Source: Monosporascus cannonballus (taxonomy: Eukaryota; Ascomycota; Sordariomycetes; Xylariales). Taken from it: DNA of 64,000 nucleotides. The notes under the pieces are model-generated. The model ran no database searches and was not told where the DNA came from. It was given only the letters and a program-made list of their open reading frames with translations. The stretch spans positions 19,863 through 83,862 of the forward strand of contig QJNS01000300.1 of the NCBI GenBank assembly GCA_004154925.1, given 5' to 3'. Shown one piece after another: positions 34,088 to 44,769 of the stretch; position 1 is the first letter of the stretch, and every line of letters starts with the position of its first letter. The position numbers were made by a program, and so were the translations under genes.

Positions 34088-35734
34088 TCAATAATCGTCG
34101 TTCATTCCTCCAGATATCAGGAGGTCCTCCGTGCCAGGGAAACCCATCCAAGGGTTAAAAACGAGTTCGGAGCGTTGCTGCCCAACATCGTAATGCGAAC
34201 TCAAAGTGAGCGCACACTGATTAGTGGGAGAAACATGCGTCTGCTCTTGCGATAAGCCGTTCCAAGTCTCGCCTCTAGAAGGTGCAGAAGCAACTTGGTT
34301 GCTGAACGCTGTTCGCTTGCCTGGGCTCCCTAGCGGCTGGTTATCGCCGGCCCCCGAGTTTCGCATTCCACTCCCGGGGGAGGGCGCGGCAATCTCATGG
34401 CTGTCGTCTACGAAATCCGATTGTAGGAGCAAGCTTTGTATGGAGAGCTTCTGTCGAGAGTTGGCGAATTGTGAAACGCCCGACGGTACCCTCTGTGGTG
34501 GCGCATCGAATTCCGACAGCCCTTCCTTCATCTGAAGAGCGAGCCGGACAGAGTGACTCGATATTAGGCGCTCCAACTCCTTCCGCTATATAATATCAGC
34601 ACATTCTACTGTGATGGTGGCCATTGGATAAAGACTACCATTGGCTTGATTGGCGCAGATGAATGGAAATACATCGTGATGATATGTAAGCATATCTTTG
34701 ACTTGCCTATTGCGATGTCGAGCGCAGACCCCCCAGGAGACATGCGAGAGCAGAATAAGATGATACGCGCGCTCTCAAAGGCGCAAACCGCGGCATCACG
34801 CTCGAGAAGGCAATCACTCTTCCCGTAATTCGCAAAATCTGTAAGTATGCGGACGATCCCCTCGGCGTGCTCAAGACACCTCTGCTGCATATCGGCGCGT
34901 TCATTGGGGTGGATGTGGGCGAGCACTGGGGAAGGTGCTGCCTCACTGTAACCGTCCATGAAAATGCGGTATAGGTCGCAATGGCACTGGTGCCAAGACA
35001 TGTGAACCATGATGTACTGGGCTTGCCGCCTAAACAACACATTAGCTACGGTTTTCACTCTCGTACAAGGGCTGTGGATGTTGCCCTGAGCTCTCTCAAA
35101 GGATTCGAGACCTGGACGCCGGCTGGTTTGAATAGTGAATGGTCGCAGGTGAGAGTGTACATGGAACATAGACGATTGTCCACGCTACTTACGGGCTTGC
35201 GGCTAAGCTTGCCACCGAATACTGATCAGTCTGCCGCAGCGAAGCCTTGATATACTGCAGACGACCTTCAAACTGTCTAATCGAGGCACCGATCGAGGAG
35301 GATGGCTCCTCTCCCAGCCCAACCCGTCGGATGAATCTGTCCATACCGTGTAAGCTGGCGAAATACGGGAACCGGGACAATGTGCTACCTAAACACGGCC
35401 CTCCGTGCTGAAGTCAGTCGCAATAAGGTACCCCGTAGGCCAACTGTGAGTTGCCCATGGGATGGGTCAAACCGAAGGAACCCAGTCTCACTGAATTGCC
35501 CGGCCTCGAAGAGGTCGTCGTCGCAAGGCAGCTGCATATGGATTGTCTCCTCGGGGCAAAGCTCAAATTCCCTGAGCCCAACGCAGAAGAAGTCGTCGAG
35601 CAGATATAAAGACCAGAAGAGACGGCGCCTAGCCTCTCTATATGACACCCCAAGTTAGTGGAAAAACCCTGAATATTATGCCGAAAGGAATATCCGCCTT
35701 TGGGGGGGGGGGGGGGGGGGCCCCNNNNNNNNNN

Positions 35735-35792
<58 letters not shown>

Positions 35793-36820
35793 TACTGCGC
35801 AACATGTAAGAGTTCCGAGCGTTCATAGTTCAAACGGAGAGCCACGGCAGCCCTCGCAGCCAATGCCGCCAGCATGAAGGCAGTCGGGAACTCCCCGCTT
35901 TCGATCCTGTAACGGATGATAAGAAGGAGCGCCTGCAGGTGAAAGATGGAAGGGCGCCCGATCTGTTGCAGTATGACTTGCTCGGCTTGCTGAACCCACA
36001 AGTCATGGCACAGAGACGAACGTCGGAGCTGCAGGGCCGTCAGCGCGCATATTGCCAGTCTCAGCGGCTCGTTGATACTCTTGTCTTTGCATCGCTGGAC
36101 AACCGTCGGCTGGTGGAGAAATGCAAATGAAGGCAGAGGGTACAGATGATGGAAATAGTCGTCCACGAGTTCCATTGCCGTTTCAAGGTCGGGGAAAACT
36201 CCGTCTGCGGATCCTAATATGTCAATGGCCGGGGCAGACGGGGCACACCGGAGGGCATCAACCTGCGGAACACGAGGCTCGCGCTCACTAGACACGCCTC
36301 GGGGGGACTCGGACCCCTCGACAGTTAAGCTGTGCTTCCTTGTCTTGGGATAAGTGCAGCCGCGCCCTTTGCGGACACAATTTGAACAGCTGGGCAGCTC
36401 GCCCAGACACCGCGTCTTCTTGATATGGCATTGAGTACATGCCTGCGTTCGGCGTCGAGGCTCAGGTGGCTTTAGGACGTAATGTCCTGACGACTGCTTC
36501 AGCTGCCGGAACGAGCACTCGAAGCTGAGCCGCTCGCAATTCCCACAGCCGTCTCGTCTCCCATCACAACGGACCTTAATCATGTGTCAGTAAGGTACAC
36601 AACTGGAATTTGCGTAGCATCCCGACTGGAGTCAACATGGCGATCAGACCTTTCGTATCCGGCACTGCGAGCAGGTTGCACGTTTGCCGAGCAAATCAGA
36701 AGGCGCTGGGGGTCCCGCTCCAGCGCGCCGATGGGCATGTTGCAGGATCTCTCCGCCACGAGGTCCATGGGCACCATTGCTACTTTCCAGCGGCCGCAGG
36801 AGGCGAGGAATACCAGTCAT
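34088..36820 (-). CDS. fungal transcription factor with two tandem Zn2Cys6 clusters
   Basis: Six exons on the minus strand, 36820-36650, 36574-35796, 35637-35389, 35336-35193, 35122-34639 and 34585-34088, give 774 residues; the phase agrees at all five junctions. Cluster 1 is split by intron 1: CSQCRIRK then VRCDGRRDGCGNC and a final Cys. Cluster 2 follows after about 20 residues (CTQCHIKKTRC, CSNC and a final Cys). Both have full C2-C6-C6-C2-C6-C spacing. The fungal-specific middle homology domain follows (WSLYLLDDFFCVGLRE, HQCHCDLYRIF), and the end is FNPWMGFPGTED. The 158-bp second intron includes a run of G/C homopolymer and a 10-N gap. The gene is divergent from an MFS transporter and probably regulates it (inference). 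The start at 36820 is the first ATG in the cluster-1 frame. Confidence 0.82.
35702..35792. other. assembly gap with G/C homopolymers
   Basis: On the plus strand: 19 G, 4 C, 10 N and 58 C. It sits entirely inside intron 2 of the Zn2Cys6 gene. The real length and sequence are unknown. Without it the intron would be about 66 bp, typical for this genome. Confidence 0.95.
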
Positions 36821-38067
36821 CGGCGATAGATGGAATGCACCGTCAAAAATTAACTGATCGACGGGGGTTTCCTGCGTGCGGAGTAGCACTGGTTCGAACT
36901 GAATACCGCCCCGTTGAGTGCTCCCTGGAGAGCGCCAAACACCCTAGGTAGGCCTCCAGGGCAGACAGCCTATACGGAAAGAGACCTACGACCGAAGGAG
37001 GGTGTTGGATTCTCTCTCGCCAGCATAATATTTATTGATTTTGTCGTCTCCAACATCAACTGCTTTCGGGGAATGCGTCTGCGCCCTTTAGTACAGGAGC
37101 TTCAGATTCCCACTTCGTACCGATAGTACACCGTTAGCTTAAGTAACAGCCGATGTGGAGTTTGATGCATCATCCAATCGCTGTCTCGAGTGACCGAGAA
37201 CCTGAGATCAGGCTTTTGGTGTCTGCGGGGAACACATCTGGGGCTAACTCTATTTATTCTGGGGATTATTTAATATAGCGCAACATACGTACTATCACAC
37301 AGCCGAGAACAAAGTAATCTCGACGACCCAGTGGCAGGTTGAGAAAAGAGGTTGATGAATGTTTCTAGCGGAGAAGTGCGTCTGCTTTCACCCGGCCCTT
37401 CCAAAGTCGCTGTGGCTCCAAAACGGGAAAGAAATGGGATATGCAATTCCCCGTACTACACGTCAGCCAAGCTTCCGAATAAGGGGAAAGTGAGAGCTCG
37501 TCATCCTAGCGTTGAATGTCACAACGCTGCCATACGGGCAACCCAGCCCTATTCTATCCTGGCTGTAACACTCTATAAACGCAAACTGCTCACTATAGAC
37601 AGCATTCCCAACAGTACACGCCGTCCTAGAGTGGCCCTGGTTACAGCTCCATGAGCCGGTCTCGTGTCGCTTGCTTCTTATATCGCTAGTAGCCTTAGAC
37701 CTATATCGTAAGTTACATGACGGTGATGGCTTTGTCAGTTGCTATATCGGTGCTTTGTTAGGGCGTGGGGCTAGTCTATCCCGGCGCAAGGACGCCATAT
37801 AAAGTACCTACATCCTGCGCCAGCTTCCTGTCCCATTTTACTGTGGCCCGAAAGTAGCGTGCGACTTGGCTGGCGCAAGCAAAGGAGACACGGAAATAGC
37901 TATCAATAACTCGACGCGCCTAGCTGTAACATACACCCACCGTCTGCGTCTTTGTCTCCTTTAGCTTAAGAAGCTTAGTACCGCCGGTAGCGAAAAACCC
38001 CGATATCGATTACCCGGGGGCCTCTCCTCCTAGGGCATTCACTATTGAATACACAGCTCTGGGCAAG
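36821..38067. promoter_or_regulatory. shared divergent promoter region of the regulator and MFS transporter
   Basis: A 1.25-kb space between the two ATGs. A TATAAA element occurs at 37798-37803 on the transporter side, and a perfect CCG-N-CGG palindrome lies at 37979-37989. I see no gene; frames such as 37352-37654 have no family features. Confidence 0.5.
37979..37989. promoter_or_regulatory. candidate Zn2Cys6 binding palindrome TACCGCCGGTA
   Basis: A perfect 5-1-5 inverted repeat with CCG and CGG triplets in everted order, 79 bp upstream of the MFS transporter ATG. Zn2Cys6 dimers bind CGG triplet pairs, so this is a plausible target of the adjacent regulator (inference; one site only). Confidence 0.35.
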
Positions 38068-40404
38068 ATGGGGAAAGTTTTGGGCACCTTCAGGGTCACC
38101 TATCTCGTTGCCCTTTGCTGTGTCGGTAGTTTCTTATTCGCGTAGGAAGATAGATACCCTTGACCGTAGTGGCGGTTCCAGCAAGATCCAAGTTGACCAC
38201 GGTTTAGCTACGACACGGGCGTCGTTGGCGGCGTCCTGACCTTGCCGTCTTTCCAAAAAGACTTCGGTATCACTCCCGCCAATAGAGCAACCGTTGGCTC
38301 GAACGCGACAAGTCTTCTCCAGGCTGGGGGTAAGTATATAGGTCTAGTCGTACTCCCCATGACGCATGTGCTTACCAGTGTTTCCAGCCTTCTTCGCATG
38401 TTTCTTCGTCTGGCCATTTACCGCGCGCTTTGGTCGCCGGTGGTCCATCGCTCTCGCATCGTTCATCTTCTGTTTTGGAGGTGTCCTGCAGGTCATAAAC
38501 ACTCATTCACTGGCAGCTTTCTATGTCGCTAGGGTTATCAGTGGCATTGGTGTAGGAAGTAAGCAACTCTCAGACTTCGAACCCCCTCCTCGTCCAGATT
38601 CCACATTGGCATATGAGCTCAAGTGCTCCGTAGTAACACGCTAGAACCTCTCTTCGTACATCGTGCCCCAAATGTTGTAGCTGCCAGCGATTTTTGCTGG
38701 GAAAAGGGTCCACTAACTCCAAACGCGACAGTGGCGACCGTCATCATCCCTACGTACTCAGCCGAGATGGCACCTAAGGAAATACGAGGCAAGCTAGGCT
38801 CTATGTTCCACTTCCTCTTCACCTGCGGTGTCATGACCTCGTACTGGGTTGATTATGGCGTTGCTGAAAACTTGCCGCCAACCACGCGGCAGTGGCAGGT
38901 TCCTATTGGACTTCAGCTGGTTCCGGGGGGCATCTTGGGCCTCGGGATGTTGCTTACTAGAGAGAGCACCCGTTGGCTGGCGAAGACTGGCAGGACTGAT
39001 CAAGCTTTGCAGTCTCTAATCTGGGTCCGAGGAGGTGAAGACACCACCGAAGTCCGAGAAGAGTATGTATTACCATTCCGAGGCTGCAGAGAATCTGATA
39101 CTCACCACTCTCGACAGGTTCGTCGAGATTCTCGCGGGTATCCGCGAGGAGGAGCAAGCCACCGAAGGCATCACTTGGAAAGAGTACCGGCTTCCAGCCA
39201 ACCGCACCCGTATAATGCTTGCGATAACTCTCCAGCTAGGTATGACACTGTTTTGGTTACGATGTACCACCCGCCATATAGACGCTTACACATATTGCAG
39301 GTGCTCAAATGACTGGCAATACTTCATTGGCTTATTGTATGCCTCCTACCGGATTTCCCCTCGCGGGCAGTTGAATCCAGGAGCTGACATTTGAAGACGC
39401 TCCTCAGATATTCAAGGCCGTTGGCGCTGGCGACGCGAGTCTCCTGATTAGTGGATTCTTCGGCATTGTCAAGGTTATATCATGCTTGTTTTTCTTGCTA
39501 TTCCTAGTTGAGAGGATTGGGCGACGAGGCTCCCTGCTTGCCGGAGCTTTTCTCATGGGCACCTATATGCTCATCATTGTGGTCCTATCCGCGGTATTTC
39601 CGCCGGTAGAAGCCCAAGGCGTCACTCCCACCGGGGCTGCCTCCGTGGCCATGGTATATCTCGAAGCAAGTCGGTGCACCTACCTGGTAGATTTGCGAGA
39701 GGTCCTGTTCGAGGATGCTGACGTCCACTCTAGTGAGCTTCAACATTTCTTGGGGACCAGTACCATGGGTGAGTGAGCAGATCGGGACGATACATAGCTA
39801 CGTCAAAAACATCTACTCACACAAGCCAAGCTTTACATGAGTGAGATATTTCCTTCAAGGATCCGCGAGGCGGGCGTTGCGGGTAGTTCAGCTCCCCCTT
39901 CCATCCGATGCGGAGAGTGTCTTGCTGACGCTGAACAGCCGGCACGGCCACCCAATGGTTGGCCAACTTCGTCTTCTCCCAAATAACACCACACGCGGTT
40001 GAGAATATTAAATGGAAGACTTTCTTGATGTTTTGTATCTTCAACTGGGCACTGGTGTTCTATGTTTGGATCTTCATCAAAGAGGTGAGCGGTGCTGGGA
40101 CCATGAAAGAAGTAAAGCTTGCTGATGGGATGACAGACCAAGGGCAAATCTCTCGAAGAGATGGAAGACCGTGAGCAACCCCCAGCGTCGTAAGAACCAA
40201 TCATTATTCCAATACTGACGTTGAATTCAATAGTGTTCGGTTCATATGCTACCGCACAGGATGCCAATAAAGTCCATAGGCAGATGGGCGAGGATGCGGA
40301 ACAGGTATGCGGTCTAGGAAGGTGACGGCGGAAGAGAGCTAGAAGGTCAGAACATGTTGACGATGATGCAGTTGGGTGAAAAGACCATGGGCCGCGGTTT
40401 ATAA
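38068..40404 (+). CDS. MFS sugar/quinate-type transporter
   Basis: Thirteen exons give 499 residues: 38068-38141, 38208-38329, 38388-38558, 38732-39062, 39118-39239, 39301-39336, 39397-39669, 39734-39768, 39831-39882, 39939-40084, 40137-40170, 40234-40304 and 40372-40404. All introns are GT-AG; they measure 52-67 bp except one of 173 bp. All phases agree. Sugar-porter motifs are in order: FAYDTGVVGG in helix 1, FGRRWS in loop 2-3, ESTRWLAKTGR after helix 6, ERIGRRGS in loop 8-9 and KETKGKSLEEME after helix 12. The QIF..VG and SWGPVPWLYMSEIFP blocks are also present. The protein most resembles fungal quinate permease-type members, but the substrate cannot be read. The final intron is inferred; without it the protein would end seven residues after EQ, at a TGA near 40321. 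Confidence 0.85.
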
Positions 40405-41234
40405 CTGTCACATTCGTCTTAAATAATTTCCGTTTGCGAAAATAATATTAAATAAGCCTCTTTCGTAATGATAAGTAAAAGCAGCTTTTTATATATACAT
40501 AATATGTGAACACAGGCCGAAACGATAATTTCTTTAGGTGACCAGAGCTCTTTATTCGAAAATTAAATGATTCCCGTATTCACTCACTTATTGACGAATT
40601 TTATACATCCTGCACTTTGACGAAATATTTCAAGCGACGGCATCTATCAATCCTCCGGAAGGATAACAAGCTCCAATGCCGAATTTGCGTAATACCGCTA
40701 AACCACAAAATGCATCTCCAGAGCCACGCCCATCGGATCCACGGCACTGTTTCGTAAAACCCATGTGCTTTTAAGTAGGATATACACTTTTCCAGCTTGA
40801 CCTTGGTGCCTTCGTAGCCGTCTGACTCTCTTATTCCTTCACGTCCTTCCCGGCGCGGTCTCCCCGGTCCAATCCCTCGGGAGAATCGACACTGGGTTCG
40901 CCGCTACGACCGCTAGTGATCGGACCCAAGAGTCTCTGTAGCCTCAAAGACAACCCATTAGACAGGCGCCGCCTCCAGATATCGGGAGTGTCGCATGGGG
41001 CCACAGGCAGCCCTGAGGATCCGGAATAGCGTCAAGGACGTCAATCAGGCAGCTTCATTGGCTTCCCCGCGTTGTGACGTGCATCCGAGCCACGGGGTGA
41101 AGAGACAAGTGAAGGAGACTGCCTTCGCCGATGTCGCGCTGTCACTTGCGTCACTGGTGTTCCCGTCTATATAAAGCGGACCTCCCATCTCCTTCCCTTT
41201 CAATCGCCTTTTCCCAATCCACACCAAAACGACC
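40405..41234. other. gene-free interval
   Basis: AT-rich at first (about 40430-40640), then normal composition. It ends in the TATA box and leader of the next small gene. No gene seen. Confidence 0.45.
41168..41176 (+). promoter_or_regulatory. TATA box of the small gene at 41235
   Basis: TATATAAAG lies 59 bp upstream of ATG 41235. The leader contains ACACCAAAACGACC directly before the ATG, a good fungal start context. Confidence 0.6.
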
Positions 41235-41579
41235 ATGGCCACCACCACTCCCAGAGCATCCACGCCAGGGTCTCGAGGCGTTCTTCATCGAAGCCCAAAG
41301 CGTGTCTCATTCGACTGGGAAGCCAACCCCGCTTGCCAGAACCCAGGCTCGGTAGACCCCCGCGAGCCCATCACGTTCGGTGACCTTAACGGTCCGGCTT
41401 GATGGCTTCCTTTCGACTTCGGTGATCCCGACAGGCTGAGATTCCCCGCAGTCGAAGATATTGTCGAGAAAAAAAAGCGCGATGCGGAGCGGGAGGAGCA
41501 AAGTACTCGGAAAAGCACGGCCGCGAAGAACCCGCAACGAGCCGCCGTGAAGAACCTCGGGGCAGGGTCTTGGGGCTAG
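41235..41579 (+). pseudogene. small gene with one in-frame TGA (hypothetical)
   Basis: One frame of 115 codons, from ATG 41235 to TAG 41577-41579, is broken only by TGA at 41400-41402 (codon 56). The part before the stop (SPKRVSFDWEANPACQNPG) and the part after it (DFGDPDRLRFPAVEDIVEKKKRD) both look like real protein, and the second half is a charged helix. The TATA box and start context support transcription. I tested splicing out the stop from GTGACC to CGACAG, but the frame then closes at once; another donor, GTAGAC, changes the frame of the helix. A CGA-to-TGA mutation is the simplest reading. I recognise no family. Confidence 0.4.
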
Positions 41580-42521
41580 GCAATCAGCACAACTCAAGGC
41601 CAAAAACACCGCCGCCGTTAGGCAGAGTTCAGGTGTTCGTAATTCGTTTTCCAGTTTACGTTTACTAATTATACGGGGATATTAGGCACTCAAACGACTC
41701 GCCAGAGAGTACAGCTAAGCAACATCAACTTAAGGTAGCTAACACAATGCCGCTGTATACTGCTGCTACGTAGCTGCCGCTCCACATTGCTGTTCCACGT
41801 CCGGGAGCAGACTTTGGTCCGGATATGTACTCCAGGGGCCGGCGGCGGAGATCCTGAACGAGGTTGAGGGAGTAGTTCGGATGTGGGCTAGATCCTCGCC
41901 ATTGAAGCGTAAACCCAGAGACTCATCCATTCGCCTGGCTCTCGCTCGCCCGTAGGAAAATATGGGCCATCGCTCTAAATCTATTCACCTAGCTCTCGAT
42001 CGCCTGTGGCAGGACTTCCGGAAGCTGCTCATCGGTCGACGGTAGGCTTATTTGGTGGGAGTCGCCTACTGCCCTGCCCGGGCGCGTTTGCAGCGTTGTC
42101 GCCCTCATATTTCATGGGCCGAGTAGAGCGCGGAGATTACTGCATCAAACTGTTAGCCGCGCTCGCCATAACGGAAGAGTACGGTTGGATGTGTACCCGA
42201 CTCCCTTTCCGTTCCACCACTGCCATCTTGAGCACCCCTGCATTATTCGGTGGCCGGCCAGCGCCAGGGCGTTTATCACCCCGTTTGGACTTGTGTTTTT
42301 TTTTTTACCAACGTCTTCGCTGACCGGGGCCCTCTGTATTCTTGGACTGTTTTAGACAGCCGGGGGCGGTAGCTTATGGGGGTGCCAGGCTCACTAATAG
42401 TGTCAACAACATCGCTATTCTTCGAGAAGCGCGTCCACAGGTTCTACCAATCTGTGCCTCTCCCGTTGCAACGATGCCCAACTTCTCTTGGCGCACGTCT
42501 CAGAGCTTTTTTATAGTACCT
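41580..42521. other. gene-free interval
   Basis: Frames at 42006-42323 are uninformative. It is flanked by two damaged genes. No repeat was recognised, but older debris could be present. Confidence 0.35.
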
Positions 42522-44435
42522 TTAGGGGGCAATGCAGCTCCAGCAGTGTCCCAACAGCTTGACAACGCGTTCAGATATCACAGTCCTCCAACCGTCACCT
42601 CTAGATATCGTCCTCCCCCCACCAAGCAACCACGCAACGGCGCCGGCATAATTAGGCCCGGCTTCTTCAATGACATCCTTCAACCACTCGAGTGCCGCCA
42701 GGAAGTCAGGCCCCAACATGATGCCCTCCGATAATGGGGGGCTGTAAGCCTGAGCCGGAAGGGGTGCATCTCGATTGGCTTTCCGAAGCAGAGCTCCAAG
42801 AGGACTTTCCCTAGGGACCCGAAGCCATCAACGATTTCGTCTACTCTTGGTGGCTTCGCATCTGGGCTTCGGAAGTCACGGCACACAAAAGGCCGCTCGA
42901 AGAGCAGTGGGTTCGGTTTATTCGGGTCCCGAAAGAACACTACGTCCGATTTGCCAGCGTGATTTGGTCCACGGCGTTCCGGCCAACTGGATGAATGACC
43001 AGGCGACGGTCACGGCGAGTGAATATCGTTGAAGGCGTGTTAGTGTTAGCGGAGGCTGGGGTGCCACCTCCGAGGATACTCTCCAGCGTGATGGCCGTGG
43101 TGTTTTCCGGGCTGATTGTCATTCCGGAGATGTCGGTTGGGTAGATGTAATACCGTTCGTTGCGGCCCAGTAAGTAGCTGTGACGACTTGCTGGGAAGGG
43201 GGGCTCGCATCGGAGAGTAGCGCAGAGACTTGGGATGCGACTAGCCTGCTCTTTCTGTAGGGATTTGGGAGTTCTACTTTTCGGATTCGGGGTATCCTCC
43301 ACGAGGGTGAAGGTGACCGTCGGTGCCCTAGTTCGGCGTTAGAGAGCAAATGGCACGGGTACTTCCATGCCAGCACGTACCCTGTTGCCGCCTGGGCCGC
43401 GGCCCTGGGCTATTTCCCCGAGGCCCTTGACGACTTCGACGGGGTGGCGATTCTATGGTGCGGTGTTGCGAGCTGGGGGCTAGGGGCGATCCTGATTGGA
43501 ATGGCTGTTTCCGGCTTGTCGAGGATCTCAACTCGAGTGGGACGGCAAAACCAAGGATTAGAATCGGGTAGCGAGTGGGGTGAACCCGACCAGAACATGA
43601 GATGTAAATCCGGCTCGGCAGAAGCCCGGTCTTGGAGGAGATGGACGTGGTGTTGCTGCCGACAACTGCAGTTCCAAGCATTGGAGAGCACAGCGCAGAA
43701 CCGGTCGGCGTGCTTCTAGAATCCGGAGGCGATAGACCGCTCAAGAGTTCGCTCGCAGTATTTCTAGCGCTCTGTGTGTGGGACACGGCATCGCCGGTTT
43801 CCAACCGCTGCTGGAGCCTGTTGTTGTAGTGCTGCAGCTCTTGGAAGAGGCTTTCCCGCGTCCTTTTCCCCAGGCTAAACTGCAAGCGGTACAGCTGATA
43901 CCCCTTCGTGGCGCTCGGCTTCTTGAACACGTCCTTAAGTCGGGTGACGAGCCGGGCGACTAGCCAAGACTGCGAGACGGTTGTGAATTCCACAGGCAAA
44001 TCAGTGAGTAGCACTAATCTTGGTCTCCTCGATCTTTCGCCGTAAATTGTCCGCATCAACCATTAGCTCCTTCTTCAGCTCCCCTATATCCCTCTTCATA
44101 TCCTCGATGGTATCCAAGAAAACGTCGTACCAATCTTGGAGGTGATCCTGGAGATGGCGGGCTAGGTCCGCGTCCCTCCAATCCTCTCCGCTTGGGTCGG
44201 TCAACAGGCGGGTCATTCTCGCATCGTCAACCGCCGCAAGATGAAGAAGAAGCCTCCTCGGATTCCCGATGGACGCCACGCGCTCGGCGTTGACCTCGTT
44301 TCTGCATTTCTGGTACTCTTGGCGGATGTTGTACCAGAGCCCGACCCTTCTCGCGAAGTCTCGGTAGCCTTCGAGAGCGGATATAAGGATGGGAAAGGCG
44401 CCCAGAATAACGGCCGCGACCTCGAAACCGGACAT
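42522..44435 (-). pseudogene. DUF7580-type fungal protein, multiply frameshifted
   Basis: Starts with MSGFEVAAVILGAFPILISALEGY (44435 downward), the N-terminal helix pattern I associate with DUF7580 proteins. Exon 1 (44435-44015) joins across a 55-bp intron to 43959, giving a coiled-coil segment ending LYRLQFSLGKRTRESLF. After that the reading frame breaks several times. A TAG at 43716-43718 occupies the place of a conserved Trp (FxKHADRF), with a shift just before it. Further shifts lie near 43400, 43015, 42940 and 42720. Conserved pieces appear in changing frames: AWNCSCRQQHH, ERYYIYPTD, TVAWSFIQLAGTPW, LLELCFGKPIEMHP and AGPNYAGAVAWLL. The family's role is unknown; LLELCFGKP resembles part of a kinase fold. 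The gene stands head-to-head with the C2H2/ankyrin gene. Confidence 0.75.
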
Positions 44436-44769
44436 CTTCAGGTCCAACCGAGATGACCGGCACGTAGCCTGAGGCTGGGGAGCGATGAAATGGCCGAGTT
44501 CGGGCTGTGACCCCCATGCCCAATTTGCCCTTTTTCCCAACTCTCTATCTGGAGCGGGATCCCGTGGCGGGTAAGGCCGCAAGCCAACCATGCTTCTTCC
44601 TCCGTGAGGGTTTTCCGTGCACTTGCCCACTTGCCGCAGTCCGGGCTGAACCATCACCACGTCCGACTAAACCATGGCACCTTGTAGAAACTCCACCGAG
44701 CAGAATGGCATCCATATAGTTCAAGGCTACCGCGATAAACGGGAAAATTGAAGACATCAGTGGATGCCT

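Noticed and set aside
35337..35388. 34-bp intron (GTAGCA to CGCCAG) in the Zn2Cys6 gene
   Set aside because: Too short for a fungal intron. A 52-bp alternative ending GGACAG restores the same frame and was used.
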